A stretch of 64,000 bases of DNA from an uncultured Eubacteriales bacterium (GCA_959602365.1 CAUGSS010000001.1:1-64000), one strand, 5' to 3'. Counted from the first letter of the stretch, positions 42,412-51,785 are shown. The notes: generated from the letters alone by a model not told the origin. Program-made: numbers and translations.

Positions 42412-43004
42412 TCGCAGATTGGCCGGTGTCTCTGGCCGCTCCGGCTGCTGGAGGACAGAGAGGCGTCGTGCCGGTTGGCAACGCCCGGCGGGCGCTGCGA
42501 TGCCGGAAGCAGACCTTTCTGGAGAGAACGGGAGAGGGACATAAGAGAAAGAGGGACGACAGGCCGGGGCCCTTGGCTGAGGCGGCGGTGGAGGGGGTGG
42601 AGATGGCGCAAAGCCTGGCAGTGCCCAGCGCTGGCGTCCTGGGGACACCGGTGCGTTCTGAGGGAGCGGCAGGGGGACGGCGCCACGGCGAAGCGGGCCG
42701 CCTTCCGTTTTGACTGGTTCTATCCCTATGTGCTGTCTGGATTTGTGTGAGGGGCATGACGGGCCGGAGCGGCTGATCTGTTGAGAAACAGGTCGGCCGC
42801 TCTTTTTTGCTGCCGACGGGACTTGTCGGAGAGGTGTATTTGAGCACCGCCGGTGTCGGATGCTTTGACGAGTTCGGGGAGAGCAATTGAAAAAATTTCA
42901 AATTTTAATGCAATTTGCTTCCAGACTTATTTCCTGGAAATGGAACGATATATAGCGTTTTTTAGACAAATTAGATAAAAAGCGATAAAAGATATGAAAG
43001 AATA
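42412..43004. other. Gap with no recognised gene
   Basis: The left 350 bp is GC-rich with short open frames that look like nothing known. A terminator lies at 42768-42808. From about 42890 the DNA becomes AT-rich and leads to the promoter at 43005. Confidence 0.55.
42768..42808 (+). terminator. Terminator with a 15-bp stem
   Basis: AGCGGCTGATCTGTT pairs with AACAGGTCGGCCGCT (two G-T pairs), loop GAGA, then CTTTTTT. No gene is evident upstream, so it may mark the end of a lost gene. Confidence 0.85.
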
Positions 43005-43032
43005 TTGACAACTTACACAATGATGCTAAAAT
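43005..43032 (+). promoter_or_regulatory. Strong promoter for the LamG/nucleoside-hydrolase gene
   Basis: TTGACA, 16-nt spacer, TAAAAT, within AT-rich DNA; the predicted leader is about 335 nt. Confidence 0.8.
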
Positions 43033-43371
43033 ATATACGATAGTGAAATGACCTTTATAGAACTTCCAATTCATCTGTCCAGACAGCACCGATCATGGCC
43101 GCGCCTGTGCGGCGGGAAAGGAGGGGATTGGGGCGCTGCGGACAGACGAGCTGCCGGCGGTGAAAAAAGGCGTTCACATGTACCTGTGTCCTCTGGATAC
43201 AGAGGGCAAACTGCTGCAGCAGCGGCCGCATGGCTCTGAACAGTGCGGCAGCCTCAGTCACAGACCAGTTCTACCAGCAGGCAATGACCGCAAAGCGCGT
43301 TTTTCCTCAGCCTTTGGTATGACAGCGGAACAACAAGAGCACAGAAAAAAGAATTAAAGGAGGGAATCTCT
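43033..43371 (+). other. Long structured leader, candidate riboregulator
   Basis: A 340-nt transcribed leader with several stems (for example GCCGCA...TGCGGC at about 43225-43250). In order it contains GGGCAAAC (43204), CGCAAAGC (43289) and TATGACAGC (43318), which resemble conserved boxes of the GEMM (cyclic-di-GMP-I) riboswitch, but the spacing between the first two is much too long. A small open frame at 43160-43357 has no clear ribosome site. It is best viewed as an unassigned leader RNA. Confidence 0.3.
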
Positions 43372-46300
43372 ATGAGAAAAAGATTGATATCCCTGTTGAT
43401 GTGCGTTTCTCTTTTGTTGGGACTGGTACCTGTTGCACTGGCTGCAGCGCCGGAAGACGGCCTGGTAGCTCACTATGACTTCAATGAGGTCCAGGAGGGA
43501 GTGGTCCGGGACCTCACCGGCAACGGTCACGACGGAGAAATACACGGATCTGTCACTGCGGATGCAGACGGCAAAGAGGGCACGGCGGCGCGGTTTGACG
43601 GCGCGTCCTATATTGAAATTCCGGACCACGATGCCCTGGACTTTGCCGGCGGGGACTTCACTGTGGCCCTCTGGATCAAGATGGATGAGAATCCGCCCGG
43701 GGGCTGGCACACAGTGCTGCAGAAGGGCCGGCTTACCGAGACGGCCTGGTATGGATTCTTCATGAATGGCAGCCAGGTGCACTACAGCGAGGACCTGGTG
43801 ATTCAGTCCCAGGCCGTGGCCGCCGCAATCCCCGGCCGCTGGATGCACGCCTGCGCCGTTCACAGTGCGGCGGGCAATATCAAAATCTATATTGACGGTC
43901 AGCTGGTCAAGCAGATGGACACCTGCAATCAGGGGATTTCCTCCGATTACCCGCTGCAGCTCGGATTTTCCGGCGTCAATGAGGGCGAGTATCTGACCGG
44001 CGCCCTGGACAACCTGCGGATCTACAGCCGGGCGCTGAGCGATACAGAGGTTCAGGAGCTCTACGCCACCGAGGAAGCGGCCAATCCGGAGGATCCCCTG
44101 CCCGAGAAGGACTATGTCCAGTGGGAGGGCGAATTCCCCGATCCGGCGGCCGAGCAGGCAAATATTATTTATGACACCGACATCGGCCCCGACTATGATG
44201 ACGTGGCCGCCCTTTCCATTTTGCACTACTACGCAAACCAGGGCAAGATCAACTTCCTGGGCACGGTCTGCGACACCTCAACCCCCTACGGCGCCTCCTG
44301 CCTGGACGCGCTGAACACCTATTACGGGCGTCCGGACCTACCGGTGGGCACCATGAAGTCCAGGGATGACATCTTTGCCGACTGCCGGGGCTTTACATTC
44401 AATAAAACGGTGACAGCCCGCTATGAGACGGATATTCCGGACGGGCTTCACGCCCCGGACGCGGTGGATGTCTACCGGGAGCTCCTGGCATCCCAGCCCG
44501 ACCACAGCGTGACCATTGTGGCCACCGGTATGCTGACCAATCTCTATGACCTGCTCCGCTCTGAGGGCGGTATGGAGTTGGTACAGCAAAAGGTCAAGCT
44601 GGTCTCCTGCATGGGCGGCTCCTTCCCCGTCGGAAGAGAGTTTAACATTGAGAACGACCCCATTGCCGCCCAGTATGTGGTGGATCATTGGCCCACCCCC
44701 ATCGTGTTCTCCGATTTTAACATCGGCGGCGTCATCCAGACCGGCTACCGTCTGGATGAGACCGAGCTGGACAATCCCCTGCGCGTGGCCTACCATCCGG
44801 GACAGCAGTCCTGGGATCTGACCTCCGTGCTGTACGCGGTGGAAGGCCTGGGAGACTGGTGGACTATGGAGCGGGGCGATGTGGAGATTGACGACCAGGG
44901 CAACAACGCCTTCTACGCCAACGCCGAGACCGGCGCCCGGGCCTATCTGGTGTTCCAGAACGACTCTGCGCCCGGAGAGATCGCCTCCTATCTGGACGAG
45001 ATGATGATCTCCGCCCACAAAAACAACCCGGACGAAGTTCAGATTTTCCCCATTGATGACACCTCGTCCTCGGTGAGCGGGGAGTGGACCAAGGTTGACA
45101 ACGCCAACGCCTATGGCGGATCCCTGATCCAGGGCGGCGCCCCCGGCCAGGCCATGGAAACCACCTTCAGCGGCGACTTCCTGGTGATTTACGGCGGGGT
45201 CGGCCCCGATTTCGGCAAGGCAGAGGTGTGGGTGGACGGAGTGCAGATCGGCTCCTTTGACGCCCATGCGCCTCAGAGCACGGTCAGCCGCTGCCTGTAC
45301 AGCTGCGAAGGCCTGGGCGAGGGAGAACACACCCTGCGCCTGGTCATCTCGGATGAGTCCACCGGCGGCGGATACAACGTGAATGTTGACTTCATCAAGT
45401 CTGCCATGCCCCAGCAGCCCGAGCCTGAGCTGGTTGCGGAGTGGACTTTTGACGAGCTGACCGGCGATGGCAAGGTTCCCGACGTCTCCGGCAATGGCCA
45501 TGACGGCGAGATCAACGGCGATCCCACGCTGGAGACCGGCGCTGTGAACAACGCCATCCGTTTCGACGCCGACGAAGAACTGGTCATCGTGCCGGATGAC
45601 GACGCGCTGGACTTCTCCGCCTCCGACAGCTACACCATAAATCTGTGGGTAAAGCCGGAACACATTGACGCGGGCGGATACCACGGCATTATCCAGAAGG
45701 GGCGCACCGTGGGAGATGTCTGGTATGGCCTTTACATCAGCAACGGGAATCTGGACTACGGCTGCGGCTTCAACCACACCATGGTCAGTGATCCCGCCGT
45801 GCTGAACGACTGGCAGATGGTCACGCTGGTGCAGGATGCGCTGAGCGGCACCAGATCCATTTACATCGATGGAGAGCTGGCAGATGTGAAATCCGACCCC
45901 GTGAACTCGGTGTCTGATGCGCCGCTGGTCATGGGCGGCACCGGCGGCCCGGTGATCGGAGGATCGGACGGCGCGGTGACGGAGTATTTCAAGGGCCTGC
46001 TGGATGAGGTCAAGCTGTATACCGGCGTCCTCTCTCCGGAACGCATTGCGGAACTCTATACCGCGGAGAACCCCGATCCTCCGGTGGCCCCCTCCGACCC
46101 CTTCGAGTACACCCCGGACGATGTGGTCAAGGTGATCTTTGACACCGACATCGACACCGACGTGGACGATGTGGGTGCGCTGGCGGTCATCCACTCCTAT
46201 GTCCAGGAGGGGAGAGCGGAGCTTTTGGCCTGCGTGGGCTCCTGCAACAGCGGCTGGGCAGCTCCCGCCATGGACGCCATCAACACTTATTTTGGACAGC

Positions 46301-48564
46301 CCGACATTCCCGTCGGCATTTCCCCCGAATGTCCCAGCGGCGGCGGTTCCCCCTATCAGCGGGTTGTCGCGCGGGAATATGAAAATGATATCTACAACGA
46401 TACAAATGCGCCCTCTGCGCTGTCGGTCTATCGGCAGACCCTGGCCAATGCCGAGGATCACAGTGTGGTGCTGATCGTGGTGGGTATGCTGAACAACCTG
46501 AACGACCTGCTGCTGTCCGGCCCGGATGAGTACAGCGATCTGACCGGCATGGAGCTGGTGGCCCAAAAGGTGAAGCTGTGCACCGTTATGGGCGGCCAGT
46601 ACCCCTCCGGCCGGGAGTGGAATCTGCTCAATCATCCCCAGGCGGCCCAGCTGATCGCGGAGCGGTGCCCCGTGCCCGTGCTGTGGAGCGGTTTTGAGAT
46701 CGGAAACTCCATCATCACAGGCGACCGGGCGACCCGGGACCGCATGGAAGAGGACAGCCCTGTGGCCCTGTCCTATGACCTGTTCATGAAGGGGGACAGC
46801 GGACGGCAGAGCTGGGATCTGACCACAATGCTCTACGCTGTGGAGGGCGCCGGCGACTACTGGACGCTGCAGAGAGGCACGAACTCGGTGTCGGTGGCGG
46901 ACGGCTCCAATGTCTGGACGCCCGACGAGAACGGAAAGGACGCCATCCTGGTGCAGAAGATGGACCCGGAGCAGGTCGCTCAGGTACTCAATGACCGGAT
47001 GGTTCTGGCCCATAAGGCGGACAGCGCGGAGTACACTTGGGATGCTATTGACGACAACGACAGCCGGGTGTCCTATTCCGGCGAGTTCCGTCTGATCCAG
47101 GAAGAGGAGAGTTCTGAGCCGGGCAGAGCGGATTGGTTCTATCAGTACTACAGCGCCACAGCCCACGAGAGCGATGCCGCCCAGGCTGCTGTGGATCTGG
47201 AGTTTATCGGAAACCGGCTGGAGATCTACGGTTCGGTGGGGCCCGACTGCGGCATGGCCGAGGTATACATTGACGGCGCGCTGGCAGGCACCATTGACGC
47301 CTATGGGGAGCAGGCGCTGAACAGCACCCTGCTGTTCCAGGCCGATCTGAAGGATTGCGCCCATACGCTGCACATTGAGCTGACCGGGGAGCAGAGTCCC
47401 GCGTCCAGCGGAAACCGGGTGGCCTTTGACCTGTTCCGCACCACCCAGACCGAGGCCACAGAGGACAACATTGCCCAGGCAGAGGAAGATGAGAAGGCGG
47501 CCAGTCAGGTGGAGCAGCTCATTGACGCCATCGGGAAGGTCACGCAGGACAGCGGGCAGGCGATTGCCGCCGCCCGGGAGGCCTACAACGCGTTGACGGA
47601 AGCGCAGAAGGAACTGGTGGATAATTACGGCGTGCTGCAGCAGGCCGAGGCCGACTTCAGCGCCCTTCAGGGGGATGCCGCCGCGGCGGCCAGAGTGGAA
47701 CAGCTCATCGGCGCCATCGGTGAGGTCTCGCTGAGCAGTGAGCGGGCCATCAACGATGCCCGTGTGGCCTACGATGCGCTGACCGACGCCCAGAGAGCGC
47801 TGGTGGGCAACTATGACGTGCTGCAGCAGGCTGAGGCGGCCTATACTGCCCTGGCCGCGGCGGTCTCCGAAGTGGAACGGCTCATCGACGCGATTGGCCC
47901 GGTGAATATCGAGAGCGGAAAGGCCATCGCCGACGCCCGGGCGGCCTACAATGCGCTGACGGAGGAGCAGAGGGCCGCGGTGGAAAACTATAAGCAACTC
48001 CAGGACGCCGAGGACGCGTTCGCTGCCCTGCTGGAAGACGTGAATGCTGCCGAGCAAGTGGTGAAGCTCATTGACGCCATCGGTCAGGTGACGCTGGAGC
48101 GGGAGACGGCCATCGTCAATGCCCGCATGGCCTATGATGCGCTGGCAGAGGATCAAAAGGGGCTGGTGAGCAACTACGACATCCTGCTGGCTGCGGAAGC
48201 GCGGCTCGCCGAACTCCGGGCGGATGCCGACGCGGTGGACCATGTCAAACAGCTCATTGATGCCATCGGGCCTGTGACGTTGAACAGCGCGCAGGCGATT
48301 GCCGATGCCCGGGCGGCCTACGATGCGCTGACCGACGCGCAGAAGGCGCAGGTGGACAACTATGCCCAGCTGCAGGCCGCCGAGGCCACGCTGAAAGCGC
48401 TCCAGGATGCGGCAAACGGTCAGAACAACGGCGGTCAGACCGATACAAAGGAGGATTCGCCCAAGACCGGCGACACGGCCTGGGTGGAAGTTGCAGCCGT
48501 TTTGCTGATTGGAGCGGTGATTGTGCTCAGTGCGCTGCGCATATTCCGCAAGGAGCGGCGTTAA
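43372..48564 (+). CDS. Giant wall-anchored protein: two LamG plus nucleoside-hydrolase-like modules
   Basis: 1730 residues with GGAGGGAAT before the ATG. Signal peptide 1-24; LamG-like lectin domain (about 27-230); nucleoside-hydrolase-like domain 1 (about 263-560, IIYDTDIGPDYDDVAALSI); a beta-rich carbohydrate-binding-like domain (about 570-680); LamG 2 (about 690-905); hydrolase-like domain 2 (about 917-1230, VIFDTDIDTDVDDVGALAV); another beta domain; five helical repeats of about 60 residues (1373-1680, each with LIDAIG...AYxALTxxQ...VxNYxxLxxAE); then SPKTGD, a hydrophobic helix and FRKERR for sortase. The metal-binding DTDxxxDxDD is a variant of the IU-hydrolase DxDPGxDD. Likely an extracellular glycan-binding enzyme; the substrate is unknown. 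Confidence 0.87.
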   Translation: MRKRLISLLMCVSLLLGLVPVALAAAPEDGLVAHYDFNEVQEGVVRDLTGNGHDGEIHGSVTADADGKEGTAARFDGASYIEIPDHDALDFAGGDFTVALWIKMDENPPGGWHTVLQKGRLTETAWYGFFMNGSQVHYSEDLVIQSQAVAAAIPGRWMHACAVHSAAGNIKIYIDGQLVKQMDTCNQGISSDYPLQLGFSGVNEGEYLTGALDNLRIYSRALSDTEVQELYATEEAANPEDPLPEKDYVQWEGEFPDPAAEQANIIYDTDIGPDYDDVAALSILHYYANQGKINFLGTVCDTSTPYGASCLDALNTYYGRPDLPVGTMKSRDDIFADCRGFTFNKTVTARYETDIPDGLHAPDAVDVYRELLASQPDHSVTIVATGMLTNLYDLLRSEGGMELVQQKVKLVSCMGGSFPVGREFNIENDPIAAQYVVDHWPTPIVFSDFNIGGVIQTGYRLDETELDNPLRVAYHPGQQSWDLTSVLYAVEGLGDWWTMERGDVEIDDQGNNAFYANAETGARAYLVFQNDSAPGEIASYLDEMMISAHKNNPDEVQIFPIDDTSSSVSGEWTKVDNANAYGGSLIQGGAPGQAMETTFSGDFLVIYGGVGPDFGKAEVWVDGVQIGSFDAHAPQSTVSRCLYSCEGLGEGEHTLRLVISDESTGGGYNVNVDFIKSAMPQQPEPELVAEWTFDELTGDGKVPDVSGNGHDGEINGDPTLETGAVNNAIRFDADEELVIVPDDDALDFSASDSYTINLWVKPEHIDAGGYHGIIQKGRTVGDVWYGLYISNGNLDYGCGFNHTMVSDPAVLNDWQMVTLVQDALSGTRSIYIDGELADVKSDPVNSVSDAPLVMGGTGGPVIGGSDGAVTEYFKGLLDEVKLYTGVLSPERIAELYTAENPDPPVAPSDPFEYTPDDVVKVIFDTDIDTDVDDVGALAVIHSYVQEGRAELLACVGSCNSGWAAPAMDAINTYFGQPDIPVGISPECPSGGGSPYQRVVAREYENDIYNDTNAPSALSVYRQTLANAEDHSVVLIVVGMLNNLNDLLLSGPDEYSDLTGMELVAQKVKLCTVMGGQYPSGREWNLLNHPQAAQLIAERCPVPVLWSGFEIGNSIITGDRATRDRMEEDSPVALSYDLFMKGDSGRQSWDLTTMLYAVEGAGDYWTLQRGTNSVSVADGSNVWTPDENGKDAILVQKMDPEQVAQVLNDRMVLAHKADSAEYTWDAIDDNDSRVSYSGEFRLIQEEESSEPGRADWFYQYYSATAHESDAAQAAVDLEFIGNRLEIYGSVGPDCGMAEVYIDGALAGTIDAYGEQALNSTLLFQADLKDCAHTLHIELTGEQSPASSGNRVAFDLFRTTQTEATEDNIAQAEEDEKAASQVEQLIDAIGKVTQDSGQAIAAAREAYNALTEAQKELVDNYGVLQQAEADFSALQGDAAAAARVEQLIGAIGEVSLSSERAINDARVAYDALTDAQRALVGNYDVLQQAEAAYTALAAAVSEVERLIDAIGPVNIESGKAIADARAAYNALTEEQRAAVENYKQLQDAEDAFAALLEDVNAAEQVVKLIDAIGQVTLERETAIVNARMAYDALAEDQKGLVSNYDILLAAEARLAELRADADAVDHVKQLIDAIGPVTLNSAQAIADARAAYDALTDAQKAQVDNYAQLQAAEATLKALQDAANGQNNGGQTDTKEDSPKTGDTAWVEVAAVLLIGAVIVLSALRIFRKERR

Positions 48565-48613
48565 AACCTCAGGCGAGAGATGATTCGGGTGGCCGGATGA
48601 GGCCATAGCAATC

Positions 48614-48645
48614 ATGCCCCGGGCAGCGACCGCTGCCCGGGGCAT
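48614..48645 (+). terminator. Terminator after the giant surface-protein gene
   Basis: Perfect 14-bp arms ATGCCCCGGGCAGC and GCTGCCCGGGGCAT, loop GACC; the T-run is weak. Confidence 0.75.
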
Positions 48646-48670
48646 ACCCTGTGTTTTCGGTTTTCAAGAG

Positions 48671-48758
48671 AAAGAAAACACCCTGGTTTCTGAGGAAGCC
48701 AGGGTGTTTCTTGGTGGAGACGACCGGATCTGAACCAGTGGTCCCTTGCGTGCGAAGC
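48671..48758 (-). repeat. tRNA-Val 3'-half remnant plus its terminator (att-like duplicate)
   Basis: This 88-bp stretch matches 51428-51515 without gaps, 79 of 88 bases by eye count. It covers the anticodon-loop-to-CCA half of a tRNA-Val (CCA at 48714-48712) and the terminator hairpin beyond it. The 5' half of the tRNA is absent. It is the form left at the far end of an element that integrated into the 3' end of a tRNA gene. Confidence 0.75.
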
Positions 48759-48907
48759 GGTCCGGCAGGCGCCGGAGCATAGGGGGGGCTGCGCATGGAA
48801 CTCCCGGGCAGAAGAAAAGAAAGGACAGGTGTACATAATGGAATGCAAGCCGCCTCCGGGTGTGGGCCGCGATATAAAAAGCTTGGATACTTCAGTCTGC
48901 ACGGCAC

Positions 48908-50092
48908 TCATGGACGGCGAATGCCAAAGTTTAACGCCATCGTGATGATGCCCAGAGCGGTCACCATGACAAAGGTGCTCCAATAGCTTCCAGAGCCGTC
49001 CTGCAGTGCCGCTGAGATCATGGGGCCGATGATGGATGCCGGTATCAGGCACAGATTACAGACCGAGAAATTGGAGGCATAGTATTTGCTTCCGTAAAGC
49101 TGACGGATTAACGCCGCAGAAATGGTAATCCCGCCTCCATTGCAGATGCCCATGCAGAGCATGCCCGCCAGCACGATCATGGCCGCGCCGCATTGATCTC
49201 CAATGCAGAGCAGAATCCCGGAAGTCAGCAGGATCCCGTTGTTGAAAAACATGGTGCCCTTCCACCCCATGCGGTCCATACAGGAGCCGATCAAAAGCCG
49301 GCCCAGCCCGTTGCAGACAGATACAAGCAGTCCTACCACAGCGGCAAGACCATAAAAGAGCGAAATGGAAGAGGCGGAATTGATCACCAGCATCCCGGCC
49401 GCGGATAGAAGGATATTCCAGATGAAGTAGAGCCAAAAAGAGGACCTGCGCAGCATCTGGCCGGTAGAAAGGTCGGCAGAACTGGTTTCGTCAGGCTGAT
49501 CGGAAGAACAGGGCAGGGCATCAGGCGCTTTGATCACAGGGGCGCAGAGACATAGGATCGCCAGCGAGGCGGCCGCAAAGATTCGGAATGTGTTGCCCAG
49601 TCCCGCTGCGGGAATCAGTGCCGCAGCCGCGTTTCCCAACAGCAGGGTGCCGAACCCCATGCCCATCAGCAGCACACCGGAGATCAAACCGGGCTGTTCC
49701 GGAAACCAGGGCTGAATGCCGGAGAGGACTGCATTATAGGCAATGCCGGTGCCCAGCCCGGTCAATACCCCGTAGCAGAGATACAGCTGAAAGAGCGCCG
49801 GGCCGCTCTGTACCGGCAGCAATGAGACGCCGAAAAATCCCCCGCCGATCAGAAGAGCGGAAATGATCAGCTGTATGGATTTATTCCACCGCTTTAAAAT
49901 GCTTCCGGCGGCAAGACCGCCCAAACAGAAGCAGCTCATTAAAATCGTGAAATTGAAGGTAACCTGTGTCTGGGACCAGCCAGGATAGACTGCTTCCAGT
50001 TCCACCCGGAAGTAACTCCAGGCGTACATGGCGCTGAGCACCAGCATCAGCAGTACGCCCGCAAATGCTTTGATCCATCTGTTTCGCCTCAT
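48908..50092 (-). CDS. MFS transporter, oxalate/formate-antiporter-like
   Basis: 394 residues with twelve predicted membrane helices. It resembles the OFA branch of the major facilitator family (AWSYFRVELEAVYPGWSQTQVTFNFTILMSCFCLGGLAAG near the N-terminus, and GNGGGITISAALIRQLYG-like helix 10-11 region). The start is set at ATG 50092, with GGGTGGAAG upstream, since the upstream codons are not conserved in type. OFA members exchange small carboxylates, but the substrate is open. It is divergent from a LysR gene, its probable regulator. Confidence 0.85.
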   Translation of the reverse strand: MRRNRWIKAFAGVLLMLVLSAMYAWSYFRVELEAVYPGWSQTQVTFNFTILMSCFCLGGLAAGSILKRWNKSIQLIISALLIGGGFFGVSLLPVQSGPALFQLYLCYGVLTGLGTGIAYNAVLSGIQPWFPEQPGLISGVLLMGMGFGTLLLGNAAAALIPAAGLGNTFRIFAAASLAILCLCAPVIKAPDALPCSSDQPDETSSADLSTGQMLRRSSFWLYFIWNILLSAAGMLVINSASSISLFYGLAAVVGLLVSVCNGLGRLLIGSCMDRMGWKGTMFFNNGILLTSGILLCIGDQCGAAMIVLAGMLCMGICNGGGITISAALIRQLYGSKYYASNFSVCNLCLIPASIIGPMISAALQDGSGSYWSTFVMVTALGIITMALNFGIRRP

Positions 50093-50255
50093 ATCGCTTC
50101 CACCCTTTCGCCGCAATGGCGTCATATTCTGCACCGTTCAGCATTTTAATTTCATTATAACGGTCCGGATGCGGGAGGTGAAATACCCAGAAGAGATAGT
50201 GCGTCCCAGACGATATTCCAAAAAAGTATGATGACTTCCCGTGGCCCCGCTGTCA

Positions 50256-50284
50256 TTGCCCAAAGGGTCATAACATGTTAAGAT
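50256..50284 (+). promoter_or_regulatory. Promoter of the LysR gene
   Basis: TTGCCC, 17-nt spacer, TAAGAT. The palindrome AACATGTT (50273-50280) overlaps the -10 and may be part of a LysR site. Confidence 0.55.
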
Positions 50285-50305
50285 AGAAAAAAGGATGTGG
50301 TCTGC

Positions 50306-51244
50306 GTGGAACTTCGTCAACTCTATTATTTTGTCGCGGTGGCGGATACGCTGAATTTCAGCCGGGCTGCCCAGGCCCTTTATGTATCTCAATCCGCGCT
50401 TAGCAAACAGATTGCCGGACTGGAGGAGGAACTTGGCGTCCTGCTGTTCTCCAGAAGCAGGCAGCGAAGGGTTGCATTGACGGCGGCCGGTGAAACTTTG
50501 CTGCATGAAGCCAAGGAAATTTTGCTTCGCTCGGAGAAAATCGCCCCGCTGCTGCATAAGTCTCCGCAGAACTGTCGTGAGACAAAGCGCTCGCTCTTCA
50601 TTGTGGTGGAGCCGAGAGTTGCAGAGGATCCTCGCGTCCACGCACTGCTTACGGATGCCGTGTATGAGCAGCGCAGGGCATATCCGGGGCTCCGGGTCCT
50701 GTTTCGGCAGGATGATTTTGGCCGCATGCTGGAAGCGCTGCGGGAGGGAGAGCAGGATATGGGCATCTTCTTGCATCAGACCCAGCAGATTGATGATGCG
50801 CTGGAGACGCTGACGCTCCGGGAAGAGGAGATGGTCTTGGTGGTCCGCCGCCGGCAGCCCTGTAAAGACACGATAGAACAGGTCCGGGAGCTGCTGGATC
50901 AGCGGGGGATTGTATTACTGGAGAAGGAGTCCAGAGGATTGTCGCAGATCCTCCACCTGCTGCAACAGATTGGGAGCACGCCCAAGATTCGCTTTTGTGA
51001 AGATCACACCGCCATGACCCTGACGGTGGAGAGTGGGGAGAGCGCCATGATCCTGCCCCAGTCTGCTGCGGACAGATTGAGCGGGACAGATCTTCAAATC
51101 CTTCACTTCCAGCACCCGGCGGCAAAACTTTATCTGTCGGCCGCATGGTATCGGGGCTGTCAAAATGAGATGGTTTATCAAGTGACAGACCGGCTCCGGC
51201 GGGCGTTCGAAAAAGAACAGCAGACTGGAATTGCTGAGACCTGA
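50306..51244 (+). CDS. LysR-family transcriptional regulator
   Basis: 312 residues from GTG 50306 (AAGG 11 nt upstream; the GTG at 50297 is too close). N-terminal winged helix ELRQLYYFVAVADTLNFSRAAQALYVSQSALSKQIAGLEEELG is typical LysR; the rest is a two-lobed effector domain (about 90-300). Divergent from the MFS gene with 213 bp between, the classic LysR-target layout. The effector is probably a substrate of that transporter, which is inference. Confidence 0.92.
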   Translation: MELRQLYYFVAVADTLNFSRAAQALYVSQSALSKQIAGLEEELGVLLFSRSRQRRVALTAAGETLLHEAKEILLRSEKIAPLLHKSPQNCRETKRSLFIVVEPRVAEDPRVHALLTDAVYEQRRAYPGLRVLFRQDDFGRMLEALREGEQDMGIFLHQTQQIDDALETLTLREEEMVLVVRRRQPCKDTIEQVRELLDQRGIVLLEKESRGLSQILHLLQQIGSTPKIRFCEDHTAMTLTVESGESAMILPQSAADRLSGTDLQILHFQHPAAKLYLSAAWYRGCQNEMVYQVTDRLRRAFEKEQQTGIAET

Positions 51245-51427
51245 GCGGCAGAATCTGTAATGCGATCTTCCCGGTGAAGCACGGCAGGACCGTTTGCCCG
51301 TTTTGGCCGCTTTTCCCGGCGTCAGAGACCTGACCAAAGGACAGGGGATCGGAGGCGGTTTGACCGCCCGATCCTGCGCTTGCGCCGGGCCGTCGGCCGG
51401 GGGCGCGGCGGGAGATGCTGCGAAGAC

Positions 51428-51515
51428 AAAGAAAACACCCTGGTTTCTGAGGAAACCAGGGTGTTTCTTGGTGGAGACTACTGGACTCGAACCAGTGGCC
51501 TCTTGCGTGTGAAGC
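51428..51515 (-). repeat. Second copy of the tRNA-Val 3'-end repeat (in the intact gene)
   Basis: Gap-free counterpart of 48671-48758, 2757 bp away in the same orientation. It comprises the terminator hairpin and the 3' half of the complete tRNA-Val gene. Confidence 0.75.
51431..51467 (-). terminator. Terminator of the tRNA operon
   Basis: AAACACCCTGGTTTC pairs perfectly with GAAACCAGGGTGTTT around TGAG; on the minus strand it is followed by TTCTTTG. Confidence 0.9.
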
Positions 51516-51545
51516 AAGCGCTCTAACCAGCTGAGCTAAGCCTCC
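51469..51545 (-). tRNA. tRNA-Val (anticodon CAC)
   Basis: 77 nt with encoded CCA. Acceptor GGAGGCT pairs with AGTCTCC; anticodon stem CTTGC/GCAAG holds loop TTCACAC, so the anticodon is CAC; T-arm ACTGG-TTCGAGT-CCAGT. Last gene of a three-tRNA operon. Confidence 0.96.
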
Positions 51546-51547
51546 AT

Positions 51548-51622
51548 TGGTGACCCGTACGGGACTCGAACCCATGTTACAGCCGTGAAAGGGCCGTGTC
51601 TTAACCACTTGACCAACGGGCC
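51548..51622 (-). tRNA. tRNA-Glu (anticodon TTC)
   Basis: 75 nt with encoded CCA. Anticodon stem CGGCC/GGCTG (one G-T pair) holds loop CTTTCAC, so the anticodon is TTC. T-arm has ATGGGTTCGAGTCCCGT. Two bases separate it from tRNA-Val. Confidence 0.96.
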
Positions 51623-51671
51623 AGATGGAGTTAGGTGCGGCCCCCGGACGGCTGGGTCCGGAGGGGCGCCT

Positions 51672-51748
51672 TGGTAGCGGCACCTGGATTTGAACCGGGG
51701 ACACTACGGGTATGAACCGTATGCTCTAGCCAACTGAGCTATGCCGCC
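51672..51748 (-). tRNA. tRNA-Met (anticodon CAT)
   Basis: 77 nt with encoded CCA. Acceptor GGCGGCA pairs with TGCCGCT with one wobble; anticodon stem TACGG/CCGTA holds TTCATAC. The fully paired first acceptor base pair indicates an elongator-type tRNA, though the Ile2 (lysidine) type cannot be fully excluded. Confidence 0.93.
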
Positions 51749-51785
51749 ATATCTGTTTGAATCCCCTCGCAACAGGGCAAGTGAT

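Larger units (their letters stand above)
48565..48907. other. Gap holding two hairpins and a tRNA fragment
   Basis: Contains the terminator at 48614-48645 and the tRNA-Val 3' remnant with its terminator at 48671-48758. No gene is supported in the rest. Confidence 0.7.

Noticed and set aside
41331..43004. Possible cas genes around the CRISPR array
   Set aside because: No frame on either strand shows Cas1, Cas2, Cas3 or effector motifs.
43160..43357. 65-codon open frame in the leader of the giant gene
   Set aside because: No ribosome site, no recognisable protein, and it overlaps probable RNA structure.
44338..48645. 1435-codon open frame antisense to the giant surface protein
   Set aside because: It is the shadow of a GC-rich gene with strong codon bias. 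It has no ribosome site, signal or known domain, and the plus-strand protein is clearly real.
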